Shown piece after piece: positions 8,722 through 17,521 of a stretch of 64,000 nt of DNA (position 1 is the stretch's first letter; every line of letters starts with the position of its first letter). The DNA is taken from contig NZ_JASHJX010000011.1 in NCBI RefSeq assembly GCF_030732985.1, positions 1 to 64,000 of the forward strand. The letters are read 5' to 3'. The notes under the pieces were generated by a model. That model was not told the origin of the DNA. It saw only the letters and a list, made by a program, of their open reading frames with translations, and searched no databases. The DNA is from Nioella sp. MMSF_3534 (lineage in GTDB: Bacteria > Pseudomonadota > Alphaproteobacteria > Rhodobacterales > Rhodobacteraceae). The position numbers and the translations under genes were made by a program.

Positions 8722-9690
8722 TTAACGCACGGTCACGGGGATACAGGGCGCGCCCTGCGCATTCAGAGCCGTGCAGAAACGGCGGGCATCCGACAGGTCA
8801 TCGAACCCATGCGCGCGCAGGCGGAAGAAGGCCCGCCCGCCCGACACCGCCCGCTGCACCACCCGATCCTTGTCGCGGAAGAAATCCGGGTAAAGCCGGG
8901 CCAGCCGTGCCCATTCCTCGCGCGCGGTCTCCGCATCGTCAAAAGCCCCGAGCTGCACCAGCCGGGTGCCCGTCGCCAGCCCTTCCGGGTCAAGCTCGGT
9001 CACATCAGCGGACGCGGATGGCGTGGCCACGGGTGCGGCCGGGTCCAGCGACGCCACAAGCACCACTTCTTCCGGGCGGCTCAGCGGCCTCAGCGAACGG
9101 CTGACACCGGGGATGGAGGCGGAGATCACCTCGATCACCGGGCGCGGCGACCCCGCAAGCGCCTCTGCAACGGCGGCCTCCACCGGGTTTTCGGCTGCGG
9201 CAACCTCGGGCTCGGCCACGGGGTCAAGCGGTTCCAGCGGCGTGGCCTCTTCCAGAAGCCGGTCGATCAGCGCCAGCGTTTCCTCGCCCGCGCTGTCTGC
9301 AGGCGCGGTGCTGTCCGCCGGAAGGCTGGCAGAGCTCAGGTCGATCTCTTCGATATCCAGCGGCGCCGGGGCCAGCACGATCCGATCGGCGGCCGGCGCG
9401 GCCTCCGCCCCTTCCGTAATGCGGTTCACCGCCAGCCCCTGATGGTCTGCCACGGTGCCGCCGGGGTTTTCCGGGGCCACCCGCATCGGCCCTTCCAGCG
9501 CCCGGATCACCGGCACGCCGGAGACATCGCGCACCGTCAGCTGCCAGGCCCAGATCGCCAGCCCGACGATCAGCGCCACCGACATCAACGCGCCGATCCA
9601 GTTGACGATAATGGACATGCCCGACGCGGCGGTTGCGCCCTCGGTGTCATACCGGGACGCGGGTTCATCATAATACTCAATATCTGCCAT
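8722..9690 (-). CDS. SPOR-domain protein, single membrane anchor
   Basis: 322 residues: a cytoplasmic N-terminus of about 25 residues, one transmembrane helix (SIIVNWIGALMSVALIVGLAIW, about 26-47), a long low-complexity Ala/Glu/Pro periplasmic linker and a C-terminal SPOR domain (about 245-322, starting TRLVQLGAFDDAETAREEW). SPOR domains bind peptidoglycan lacking stem peptides at the septum, which fits the adjacent nagZ. Position between argS and nagZ is the conserved arrangement in Rhodobacterales (from memory). Confidence 0.88.
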   Translation of the reverse strand: MADIEYYDEPASRYDTEGATAASGMSIIVNWIGALMSVALIVGLAIWAWQLTVRDVSGVPVIRALEGPMRVAPENPGGTVADHQGLAVNRITEGAEAAPAADRIVLAPAPLDIEEIDLSSASLPADSTAPADSAGEETLALIDRLLEEATPLEPLDPVAEPEVAAAENPVEAAVAEALAGSPRPVIEVISASIPGVSRSLRPLSRPEEVVLVASLDPAAPVATPSASADVTELDPEGLATGTRLVQLGAFDDAETAREEWARLARLYPDFFRDKDRVVQRAVSGGRAFFRLRAHGFDDLSDARRFCTALNAQGAPCIPVTVR

Positions 9691-9813
9691 GCCTGCCCTC
9701 GCTTCCCGGCATGGGCAGTCCGCAAAAGGCGCGGCATACCGGGTATTTCATAGCCTGCTCGATCCCCGGCCTTCGCTTTTTCGATGAACGCCCCGTTATG
9801 TTCGGGGCTGCCC

Positions 9814-11544
9814 TCAGCGCATTTCTTCGACCGGTGTCACGCCCAAGATACCAAGACCGTTGGAAATAACAACCTGAACGGCACCGATGAGGGCAAGTTT
9901 TGCTTTCGATGCAACAGGGTCTTCCTCCTGCAGGAAGCGCAGGGCCGGTTCGGCGTTCCCCTTGTTCCACAGCCCGTGGAACTCGCTGGCCAGGTCATAG
10001 AGGTAGAAGGCCACCCGATGCGGTTCGTGGCTGGTGGCCGCAATCTCCACCAGGCGCGGCCATTCCGCCAGCTTCGCCGCCAGTGCAAACTCTGCCGGAT
10101 GGGCGATGGAAGACAGGTCGGACGCATCGGCGGCAATCCCGGCCTCTGCCGCCTTGCGCTGCACCGAACAGATCCGGGCGTGCGCGTATTGCACGTAGAA
10201 AACAGGGTTATCCTTGGATTGCTCGCGCACTTTATCCAGGTCGAAATCCAAGGGCGCGTCGTTCTTGCGGGTCAGCATGACGAAGCGCGTCACGTCCGCC
10301 CCCACCAGATCGACCACATCGCGCAACGTCACGAAGGTGCCCGCGCGCTTGGACATCTTGAAGGGCTGCCCGTTCTGGTAGAGCTTCACCAGCTGCGTCA
10401 GCTTGATATCCAGCGGCACCCGCCCCGACGACAGGGCCGACACAGCCGCCTTCATCCGCTTGACATAGCCGCCATGGTCGGCCCCGAACACGTCGATGAG
10501 TGCGTCGAAGCCCCGTTGCACCTTGTCATAGTGATAGGCGATGTCGGGGGCGAAATAGGTCCAGGCCCCATCCGATTTCATGATCGGCCGATCCACGTCA
10601 TCGCCGTAGTCGGTCGATTTGAACAGGGTCTGTTCGCGCGGCTCCCAATCCTCGGGCGTCTTGCCCTTGGGCGGCTCCAGCACACCCTTGTAGATCAGGC
10701 CCTTGCCGCGCAAGTCTTCAATAGCCGCTTCGATCCGGCCAGTCCCGTAAAGCGACTTCTCGGAATAGAACAGGTCCATCTTCACGCCGAGCGCAGCCAG
10801 ATCCTCGCGGATCAGCTCCATCATCGCAACGGTGGCATAGTCGCGCACCGGGACCAGCCAATCGGCCTCGGGCTTACCCACATAAGCGTCGCCCACCCTG
10901 GCCTTCAGCGCCTCGCCCACCTCGATCAGGTAGTCACCCGGATAGGTGCCATCCTCGAACGCCACCTCCTGCCCGTGGGCTTCGAGGTAACGCAGGTAGA
11001 CGGAGCGTGCCAGCACATCGACCTGCGCGCCACCATCGTTGATGTAGTATTCGCGCGTCACCTCGTGACCGGCGAAATCCAGCAGGCTCGCCAGCGCATC
11101 TCCAAACACCGCGCCGCGCGTATGGCCCACATGCAGGGGCCCGGTCGGGTTGGCGCTCACGTATTCCACGTTGACCTTCTGTCCCTGCCCCATGCCGGAG
11201 CGGCCATAATCCGCGCCCTGCGCCAGCACACCGGCAATGACGCCCCGCCAGGTCGCCTCCGACAGCCGCAGGTTCAGAAAGCCTGGCCCCGCCACCTCTG
11301 CCGTCTCGATCCGGTCATCCGCCGACAGCTTGCCCGCCAGAGCCTCGGCAATGTCTCGCGGCTTCATGCCCGCAGGTTTCGCCAGCACCATCGCCGCATT
11401 CGTCGCCATATCCCCATGCGCCGCATCGCGCGGCGGTTCCACGGCGACGTTCTTCATGTCGAGCCCGGCGGGTAGCGCCCCGTCCGAGGCCAGCGCCTCA
11501 AGGCTTTCGATCACAAGCGCACGGATATCGGCGAAAAGGGTCAT
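9814..11544 (-). CDS. argS: Arginyl-tRNA synthetase
   Basis: 576 residues. The class Ia signatures are present: the HIGH-type HVGH in [20 protein letters not shown] (about 130-148) and [16 protein letters not shown] as the KMSKS-type loop. The C-terminal DALR anticodon-binding domain ends [20 protein letters not shown]. The enzyme charges tRNA-Arg. It lies between dgt (upstream, with an extra small gene and a repeat inserted) and the SPOR gene. Confidence 0.96.
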   Translation of the reverse strand: MTLFADIRALVIESLEALASDGALPAGLDMKNVAVEPPRDAAHGDMATNAAMVLAKPAGMKPRDIAEALAGKLSADDRIETAEVAGPGFLNLRLSEATWRGVIAGVLAQGADYGRSGMGQGQKVNVEYVSANPTGPLHVGHTRGAVFGDALASLLDFAGHEVTREYYINDGGAQVDVLARSVYLRYLEAHGQEVAFEDGTYPGDYLIEVGEALKARVGDAYVGKPEADWLVPVRDYATVAMMELIREDLAALGVKMDLFYSEKSLYGTGRIEAAIEDLRGKGLIYKGVLEPPKGKTPEDWEPREQTLFKSTDYGDDVDRPIMKSDGAWTYFAPDIAYHYDKVQRGFDALIDVFGADHGGYVKRMKAAVSALSSGRVPLDIKLTQLVKLYQNGQPFKMSKRAGTFVTLRDVVDLVGADVTRFVMLTRKNDAPLDFDLDKVREQSKDNPVFYVQYAHARICSVQRKAAEAGIAADASDLSSIAHPAEFALAAKLAEWPRLVEIAATSHEPHRVAFYLYDLASEFHGLWNKGNAEPALRFLQEEDPVASKAKLALIGAVQVVISNGLGILGVTPVEEMR

Positions 11545-11618
11545 GTCACGGGTCCTGTCTGATTGGGCGCGGGTTTATCACGGGCACCGCCAAGGTCAAT
11601 CACCGAGCCACCCCGCCC

Positions 11619-11822
11619 TTTCATCTTGGCAAAAATACCTCGGGGGAGGAGCGAAGCGACGGGGGCAGCGCCCCCTGCTACCCGCGCCACAGACGGCACC
11701 GTCCACCCCTGCACCGCCCTGGCCACATTCCCGTGGCAACACGGCCTGACGAGGCCTCCCGCGAAGCGGGAGGTTGAGGAAGGCCGTTCCCCGGTCGACG
11801 CGCGATGCGCGGCGAAACCGCG
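11619..11822. repeat. Mosaic intergenic repeat, copy 1
   Basis: Fills most of the 278-base gap between argS and the next gene. Modules in order: TTCATCTTGGCAAAAATACC then TCGGGGG (11620-11646); GCGACGGGGGCAGCGCCCCC hairpin (about 11656-11675); a CCTCCCGC-GAA-GCGGGAGG hairpin (about 11755-11773); and GGTCGACGCG...GGCGAAACCGCG (11793-11822). The same modules in the same order occur at 32383-32513 (inverted) and, shortened, at 55705-55770. No gene is seen inside. Confidence 0.75.
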
Positions 11823-12218
11823 TTACTTGCTGGCCCCGCCCGGTGCAGGCGGTTCCGGCTCGTATGACGTCACCGGCCCGCAATAGGCATAGACCCCGGC
11901 CCAGTGCTCCTGCACGAAGACCACGTCATTCTCCCAACCCGGCATGATCAGGTAACGCGCGGTCCAGGTCTCACCTTCGCCCGAACATTGAGCGTCATAA
12001 AGCCAGGCCCCTGCCATCCCGCGCACCGCTTCCGGGTTCGACACGGTACAGGCGCTTTCATAGAACAGGATCTGAAGCCCGTTCAGCTCCATCCCGCCAT
12101 CGGAATAGGGGTTGCCGCTGCAACTATTCAGCTCGTAGCGGCCCTGCGGCAGGTTCTGGGCCATGACAGCACTTGCAGCCAGCGACAGGACACAGACCGA
12201 TGCAATCATCCGGATCAT
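11823..12218 (-). CDS. Small exported protein of unknown function
   Basis: 131 residues; start MIRMIASVCVLSLAASAVMA chosen because AAGGAG lies six bases upstream and a signal peptide follows directly. The mature protein has five cysteines (LNSCSG, ESACTV, DAQCSGE, YAYCGP and others) and aromatic-rich stretches (GWENDVVFVQEHWAGVYAYC), suggesting a disulfide-stabilised beta fold in the periplasm. The C-terminus is Pro-rich. It sits between argS and dgt. I do not recognise the family. Confidence 0.7.
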   Translation of the reverse strand: MIRMIASVCVLSLAASAVMAQNLPQGRYELNSCSGNPYSDGGMELNGLQILFYESACTVSNPEAVRGMAGAWLYDAQCSGEGETWTARYLIMPGWENDVVFVQEHWAGVYAYCGPVTSYEPEPPAPGGASK

Positions 12219-12276
12219 CGAAAACTCCTTTCGGGACAACTCTTGCCAAGAAGCAGAGCACGCCCCGCGCCGCCTG

Positions 12277-13419
12277 TCACGTGTTTCCGACAAGATCTCC
12301 ATGCTGCTGCAGCGCAAATCGGTCGGTCATTCCGGCGATATAATCCGCGACCAGCCGCGCGCGGGCGGTCTCGTCGCGGGCCGCTTCCACGTCCTGCTTC
12401 CACTCCTCTGGCAGGAGTTCGGGCCGCGCCATGTAAAGCGGGAAAAGCTCCTCCACCACCCGCGTCACACGGCTACGCATCTCAACCACCGAGGGCGCGC
12501 GATACATGCGCGAGAACAGGAACGCCCGGATCTCCTTCAGATCGGCAAAGAGCGCCTCCGAGAACCGCACCATGGGCCGCCCTGCGCCGCGAAGCTCTTC
12601 GACGCTTTGCGGGGCCGTTTCTGCCAGCCGCGCCCGCGATGTGTCGATCACATCAGACACCATCACCCCGAAGACCCGCCGCAGCGCCTCGGCCCGGCGG
12701 CGTTTCCTGTCCAGCCCCGGCCAATCCCGGTCCACCTCTGCATAGGCCGCGCCCACAATGGGCAGCTCCGCCGCCTCGGCATCGGTAAAGAGGCCCGCGC
12801 GCAGCCCGTCGGCAAGGTCGTGGTTGTTATAGGCCACGTCGTCCGACACGGCGGCGACCTGCGCCTCGCCGCTGGCATGGGTGTGCAGTTCCAGATCGTG
12901 ACGGGCGTTGTAGTCAGCCAGCGCGAAGGGCAGCGGCGCGGGCACCGGGCCATTGTGCTTGGCGATCCCTTCCAGCGTTTCCCATGTCAGGTTCAGCCCG
13001 TCAAAGCCTGCATAATTCCGCTCCAGCGAAGTCACGATCTTCAGCGCCTGCGCGTTGTGATCAAACCCGCCATAGGGGGCCATCAGGGCGTTCAACGCAT
13101 CCTCGCCGGTATGGCCAAAGGGCGTGTGACCCAAATCATGGGCCAGCGCCACCGCCTCGGTCAGGTCCTCGTTCAGCCCAAGGGCGCGGGCGATGGTGCG
13201 CGCCACCTGCGCCACCTCGATCGAATGGGTCAGGCGGGTGCGGAAATAGTCGCCCTCATGTTCCACAAAGACCTGTGTCTTGTGCTTGAGCCTGCGAAAC
13301 GCGCCCGCATGGATGATCCGGTCACGATCCCGCTGAAAGGGCGAGCGAAAGGCGCTCTCCTCCTCTGTGAACAGCCTGCCACGGCTTTCATCCGGGTTGC
13401 AGGCATAGGGTGCTGCCAT
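12277..13419 (-). CDS. dgt: dGTP triphosphohydrolase-like HD protein
   Basis: 380 residues. The HD-domain metal ligands are visible: RLTHSIEVAQVART (H), ALAHDLGHTPFGHTGE (HD) and a later conserved D in AVSDDVAYNNHDLADGL. FRSPFQRDRDRIIHAGAFRRLKHKTQVF near the N-terminus is typical of the dGTPase type 2 subfamily. The family hydrolyses dNTPs to deoxynucleosides and triphosphate. It is divergently placed near erpA, as is usual in this lineage, but separated from it here by the exported protein gene at 13513-14952. Confidence 0.93.
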   Translation of the reverse strand: MAAPYACNPDESRGRLFTEEESAFRSPFQRDRDRIIHAGAFRRLKHKTQVFVEHEGDYFRTRLTHSIEVAQVARTIARALGLNEDLTEAVALAHDLGHTPFGHTGEDALNALMAPYGGFDHNAQALKIVTSLERNYAGFDGLNLTWETLEGIAKHNGPVPAPLPFALADYNARHDLELHTHASGEAQVAAVSDDVAYNNHDLADGLRAGLFTDAEAAELPIVGAAYAEVDRDWPGLDRKRRRAEALRRVFGVMVSDVIDTSRARLAETAPQSVEELRGAGRPMVRFSEALFADLKEIRAFLFSRMYRAPSVVEMRSRVTRVVEELFPLYMARPELLPEEWKQDVEAARDETARARLVADYIAGMTDRFALQQHGDLVGNT

Positions 13420-13512
13420 CGCCCCTGCCTCCTTTATTCCTGTTGTCCCCGCGGCTTTGCCCGCCGCATTTATCCACAGGCTATAGCAGTGGCCGCCATC
13501 GCTGACGAGGGG

Positions 13513-14952
13513 TCACTCGGTCGAGAACCAGCCGATCACGGTCGAGACCAGCGGGCCGATCACCGGCAGCTGCGCGACCGTGCTTTCCAGAAAGCCCTGT
13601 GCGGCTTCCGCCACGAAAGCCCGCCCCTGCAACATGCGCTCCAGCTCGCGCGAGCAGTCGGCGCTGCCGGTGACGGACTGATCGTCATTGGCAATGGCCG
13701 CATTGAGCAGTTCGAGACAATCGGCCGCCTGATGGATGCCCGCTGCGCTTTGCCCTGCCAGCCCGGAAGCAGCCCCGAAAGCGCCCGCGAAGATCGCCGT
13801 CGGCGGGCGTTGTCCGGCCAATGCAACGGCGCTGCAGACCTCCGACATGATAGCGCGCAGTTCCCGGACTTCCGGCACCGCATCCTCGCTGACACCAAGC
13901 GTCAGCAGGCTGGCATGCAGCACGGACACGAAGCGCAGCGCCGGCGAGTTGGGCCGCGTCGGGTCGATCAGATCGTTGCGCAGGCGGATCAGGCGACGGG
14001 CCTGCGCCAGAAGCGTGGCGATCACCTCCTCCTGCTCCTCCTCTCCGGCCACGGCAGCGGCTCCGGCGGCCAGTCGGGTGTCGTGCAGCAGGTGATAGGT
14101 CAGCCGGTCCTGCGCGCGGGCCAGCAGGTCCGCACGGGCGGGGCTGTCATCCGGCAGCGCCTCGGCCTCATCGAGGATCGCGGAAACCGGCTGACGCAGC
14201 AGATCGGTACGGGTCTCCAACAGCTCGATCAGCTCCTCCAGCGCATCGGCGGCGGCGGGATCGGTCAGGCGGATCAGGGCCGCGGTGCTGGCCGCAAGAC
14301 GGCGATGGTCCTCGGGCGCGGCATGTGCAACGGCCCGCGCCAGCGCCGCGGCCTCCGGACGCGGGTCGAGGGGGCCGTCTTCGCGTGGGAAGATTTCCAG
14401 CCGTCCGATCAGGGCATAGTCCGGCCGGTCCAGCGCGGGCAGAACCGCGCGCGCGGCCTCCCACTGATGCAGGCCATTCAGATGGGCGCTGACGGCGCGG
14501 GCCTGTGCCTCGGCCTCCAGCCAGTCGCCGATCTGGCCATGCAGCGTTTCGAACCGGTCAAGGGCGGGGCGCAGGATCGCCTCGGCCTCATCCGTGGTGT
14601 AGCGCCCGGCACTCACGGCGCGCACCCATCCCGACAGGGTGCGGTCAGCGCTGCGATAGAGCGGGCGCAGATGCGACCAGGACTGGAACAGACCTCCGGC
14701 AGAGGATGAGAGGTAATCGTACCCCTCCTCCGTCACGCCCTGCCGATCGAAGACCGCCCGCAGGGTGTCGTCGGATACGTCGAGATCATACAGCCGGTCA
14801 TGGGCCTCGTAGAGCAGCGCAACACGGTCCCGGATCGCCTGAATCGGCAAGCTGTCGGTCTGAGCAGCGGCTGGCATGGTCAGGGACAGGACCGCGACCA
14901 GAGCGGACAGGACGAAATGGACGAGGGTGGATTTGATGCGGTGCGGGTGCAT
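13513..14952 (-). CDS. Large exported helical protein, unknown (paralog A)
   Basis: 479 residues from the ATG at 14952, which has GAGGAAAGG six bases upstream; the longer frame to 15009 lacks this. Signal peptide ends near residue 30 (LTMPAAAQ). The rest is strongly helical and Ala/Leu/Glu-rich, without transmembrane helices until a hydrophobic C-terminal segment (AQLPVIGPLVSTVIGWF). Residues 106-148 (SGWVRAVSAGRYTTDEAEAI...DWLE) and a later RQPVSAILDEAEAL...RADLLARAQDRL segment match the gene at 15965-17221, so the two are distant paralogs. Function unknown; a structural or scaffold role in the envelope is possible. Confidence 0.7.
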   Translation of the reverse strand: MHPHRIKSTLVHFVLSALVAVLSLTMPAAAQTDSLPIQAIRDRVALLYEAHDRLYDLDVSDDTLRAVFDRQGVTEEGYDYLSSSAGGLFQSWSHLRPLYRSADRTLSGWVRAVSAGRYTTDEAEAILRPALDRFETLHGQIGDWLEAEAQARAVSAHLNGLHQWEAARAVLPALDRPDYALIGRLEIFPREDGPLDPRPEAAALARAVAHAAPEDHRRLAASTAALIRLTDPAAADALEELIELLETRTDLLRQPVSAILDEAEALPDDSPARADLLARAQDRLTYHLLHDTRLAAGAAAVAGEEEQEEVIATLLAQARRLIRLRNDLIDPTRPNSPALRFVSVLHASLLTLGVSEDAVPEVRELRAIMSEVCSAVALAGQRPPTAIFAGAFGAASGLAGQSAAGIHQAADCLELLNAAIANDDQSVTGSADCSRELERMLQGRAFVAEAAQGFLESTVAQLPVIGPLVSTVIGWFSTE

Positions 14953-15128
14953 GTCGGACCTTTCCTCGCGTGACCAGACCAACGGATCATTCCCAGCCTG
15001 GCTGCCCATATGTCGCCCCGTCGGTCGCCTGGGTTCAGGTTGTGAACGTCACTCTCTTGTGAGTGGATGTTACACGCCCTATTTTTGTATCACACGACCA
15101 GATTCAATCCGACCCCGGGACCCTGCCC

Positions 15129-15458
15129 ATGCTGACCCTGCCCCCGAAAGTCACCGACCGCGCCTTTGCCCGGATCGCCGAAATCAACGCGGCCTCGGGT
15201 GAGGAAAAGGCCCTGCGCGTCGCCGTCGAGGGCGGCGGCTGTTCCGGGTTCCAGTACGAGATCACCCTCGACGCGCCGTCCGAGGATGACCTGGTTCTGG
15301 AAGGCAGCGGTCAGAAGGTGGTGGTGGACAGCGTGTCCCTGCCCTTCCTGTCGGATGCGGTGATCGACTTCACCGAGGAACTCATTGGCGCGCGGTTCAC
15401 CATCGAGAACCCGAACGCCACCTCCTCCTGCGGGTGCGGCACCTCTTTCTCGATGTAG
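15129..15458 (+). CDS. erpA: A-type iron-sulfur carrier (ErpA/HesB family)
   Basis: 109 residues starting MLTLPPKVTDRAF. The three conserved cysteines are present: GGGCSGFQY (about residue 39) and SSCGCGTSF near the C-terminus. A-type carriers bind and pass Fe-S clusters to apo-proteins; likely local clients include FdsA/FdsB and NadA, which is inference. The start was chosen from family alignment; the frame is open back to 15063. It is transcribed away from the exported protein gene at 13513-14952 across a 176-base gap. Confidence 0.92.
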   Translation: MLTLPPKVTDRAFARIAEINAASGEEKALRVAVEGGGCSGFQYEITLDAPSEDDLVLEGSGQKVVVDSVSLPFLSDAVIDFTEELIGARFTIENPNATSSCGCGTSFSM

Positions 15459-15554
15459 GTGGCGGGCGGGCAACCCGGTCACGGCTTGACACCGATCAAG
15501 GCCCGACATGCCCAAAGCGCGCAGCATGGGGACAGCCGATAAAGGAGCTGTCCG

Positions 15555-15959
15555 ATGACCCAACCCACATTCACCGCAACGCTCGACGCCCCGAACCTTC
15601 TGGTCATGGACGTCACGGGACAGATGGATTCCGTGGCAATGGAAATCGCGCTCACCATGCTGGTGCCGGTGGTCAAGGACATGCGCCATGGCGGGGCGCT
15701 GCTGCGCGCCAGCGGGGTGGAATGGCCGACCCTTGGCGCGATCGGGGTCGAACTGCGCCACTGGGGGCAACTGATGGCGATGATCCGCAAGGTCGACAAG
15801 ATCGCGGTGCTGACCGATCAGGGATGGGTCAGGAACCTTGCCGCCGTGGAAAGCCTGCTGGTCCCGAACCTCGAAATCCGCTCCTTTGCGCCTGATGCAG
15901 AGGCCGACGCGCGGGCCTGGCTGACGGGAGGCGCACCGCAAGCCGGGGGCACGCCGTAA
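15555..15959 (+). CDS. SpoIIAA-like (STAS/SEC14-type) protein
   Basis: 134 residues, cytoplasmic. The pattern LLVMDVTGQMD, GAIGVELRHWGQLMAMIRKVDKIAVLTDQGWVRNLAAVESLL and LEIRSFAPDAEADARAWL is that of the SpoIIAA-like family (lipid- or ligand-binding STAS-type fold). AAAGGAGCT precedes the ATG. The gene lies between erpA and the convergent paralog B. The molecular role of this family is not established; no partner is seen. Confidence 0.72.
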   Translation: MTQPTFTATLDAPNLLVMDVTGQMDSVAMEIALTMLVPVVKDMRHGGALLRASGVEWPTLGAIGVELRHWGQLMAMIRKVDKIAVLTDQGWVRNLAAVESLLVPNLEIRSFAPDAEADARAWLTGGAPQAGGTP

Positions 15960-15964
15960 CTTGC

Positions 15965-17221
15965 CTACTCCGCTTCGGGCAACAGGGTTTCCACAAGGCC
16001 GAGCGATGTGCCCGATCCGATCAGCGCATCGGCGCGTTCGGCCATGTCGGCGATGCTGACATAAAGGCTGATATCCCCTGCCCCGGAACCAGCGTGCAAT
16101 AGCGCGGCAAGGGCCTCATCCACCAGGTCCGCAGCCTCCGCATCCGAATTGCGCGCGGCCTCCGGCAGGGGCGCGGGTGTGGGCATGGTCGAGGGCGGGA
16201 TCACCGGGGACGCTGCGGAATATCCGCTGCTGGACGCTGTCATCTGGCGGGTCGGGCTGGCATCGGCGGTGACCATACGGTCGAGCGCGCCCCCTTCGGC
16301 CTCGGCCCCGGCGCGCAGGTGGTCGGCGCGGCTGTCCAGCCGGGCGGCGGCATGGCCAAGCAGCAGGTCGCGCAGCGGCCCCGGTTCGGTCAGGGCGGCC
16401 ATGCGGATTAGCGGCGCAACCGGCTGCGCGGCAAAGCCCTCGCGGGTCGCCAGCGTGGTCAGGCTGCGTTCCAGTTGCACGTCACCGGGCAGGCCGAACA
16501 GCTCTTCCAGCAGACGCGCCTCGATCAGCAGAGCCCGGCGGCGGGCGGGGCTGGCCGCCCCATCGGCCACAAGGCCCTCGGCCCGCGAGGCAAGCCAGGC
16601 GAAGGCCATGTCGGCGGTCGTCGCATCGGGGCTGTCGGGCGTTGGCACGGCGGGGATGATCTGCAAGGCGGCAATCGCCGACGGATCGGGGCTAAGCGAG
16701 ACGCCCCAGACCGCATCGGCCTCGGACAGCGCATGGTAATAGAGCGCATCGCAACAGCCGATCTCCTGCGCCAGATCGGTCCACAAGCCACGTTCGGCCA
16801 TACGCGCGACATCGTCTTCCAGCCAGTCGGGGATATGTCCGGCAATCACCGCGACCTGTTCCATGGCGGGGGCCAGCGCGGCCTCCGCCTCTGCGCGGGT
16901 AATGCGGCCTTCGGTCAGCGCCTCGTCCCAGGTATTCAGGGTCTGAAGCTGGGTGGAAAAGAACGTATCATGCTGCGCCCAACGGTCCTGTAAAAGCTGG
17001 CTCCAATTGTCGAGATAGCGGCGGGAAAAGACGATGTCGCTTTCGATGAAGGCGCGGCTGAGCTGACCCCGCACGATGCCGAGCGCCGGGGTTGACGCAG
17101 CCGCTTCGCGCAGCGCGGTCAGCTCGGCGCGGTAGCCTGCGACAAGCGAATCCTCCTGCGCCCGCGCGGCGAAGGGCAGCGCGAGCAGGATGGCGATGAT
17201 AAGGACGGTCTGTCTGATCAT
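15965..17221 (-). CDS. Large exported helical protein, unknown (paralog B)
   Basis: 418 residues with signal peptide (MIRQTVLIIAILLALPFAARAQ). Like paralog A it begins the mature part with Q-x-DSL and has a helical block TWDEALTEGRITRAEAEAAL...HIPDWLE (95-137) and a QPVAPLIRMAAL...LRDLLLGHAAARL block aligned to A. A Ser/Pro/Thr-rich linker follows (about 325-365), then a last helical segment. It is preceded by a 42-residue exported peptide gene in the same direction 27 bases upstream. No enzymatic motif is seen and the family is unknown to me. Confidence 0.7.
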   Translation of the reverse strand: MIRQTVLIIAILLALPFAARAQEDSLVAGYRAELTALREAAASTPALGIVRGQLSRAFIESDIVFSRRYLDNWSQLLQDRWAQHDTFFSTQLQTLNTWDEALTEGRITRAEAEAALAPAMEQVAVIAGHIPDWLEDDVARMAERGLWTDLAQEIGCCDALYYHALSEADAVWGVSLSPDPSAIAALQIIPAVPTPDSPDATTADMAFAWLASRAEGLVADGAASPARRRALLIEARLLEELFGLPGDVQLERSLTTLATREGFAAQPVAPLIRMAALTEPGPLRDLLLGHAAARLDSRADHLRAGAEAEGGALDRMVTADASPTRQMTASSSGYSAASPVIPPSTMPTPAPLPEAARNSDAEAADLVDEALAALLHAGSGAGDISLYVSIADMAERADALIGSGTSLGLVETLLPEAE

Positions 17222-17248
17222 GGGTCTGGTCGCTCGATATTATTGTTA

Positions 17249-17377
17249 TTATTGTTGTGCCGAGATCTCCACGCCGGTGACCAGCGGAGCAATTTCTGCC
17301 GCCGCGTCATCATCGGCCATGACCCGCATCGGCAGGAGCAGGAAGATCACGAACAGGACAGTCAGGAAATTACGCAT
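17249..17377 (-). CDS. 42-residue exported peptide
   Basis: ATG at 17377 reads MRNFLTVLFVIFLLLPMRVM, then ADDDAAAEIAPLVTGVEISA and QQ before TAA. The first 21 residues are a convincing signal peptide or membrane anchor; only about 21 residues remain after it, acidic then neutral. The stop is 27 bases before the start of paralog B on the same strand, so they likely share a transcript. The bases before both starts (CAGACCCATG) are identical, and CAGACCC also precedes the start at 6023. No strong Shine-Dalgarno sequence is visible, so expression is uncertain. Confidence 0.5.
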   Translation of the reverse strand: MRNFLTVLFVIFLLLPMRVMADDDAAAEIAPLVTGVEISAQQ

Positions 17378-17417
17378 GGGTCTGGTCCACTCTATGGGTC
17401 ACATCGCTTGAATTAAT

Positions 17418-17434
17418 AGTGTCACATTGACACT
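17418..17434. promoter_or_regulatory. 7-3-7 inverted repeat in xthA divergent promoter region
   Basis: AGTGTCA-CAT-TGACACT, perfectly symmetric, in an AT-rich stretch between the 42-residue peptide gene and xthA. It looks like an operator for a dimeric regulator; which one is not known. Confidence 0.4.
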
Positions 17435-17521
17435 TTAATGGCAACCCCTCTTGGCTTTGCGGGCCAGACCGGCAAAAATGAGTGCAATATCTGTACATTG
17501 AACACGAACAGGACCCGCGCC

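Noticed and set aside
7771-9753. A 660-codon open frame on the plus strand opposite nagZ and the SPOR gene
   Set aside because: Antisense shadow in high-GC DNA; both minus-strand genes carry clear motifs.
12163-14709. An 848-codon open frame on the plus strand opposite dgt and paralog A
   Set aside because: It is a GC-driven antisense frame over two well-supported minus-strand genes, with Arg/Gly/His-rich low-complexity sequence and no family motifs.
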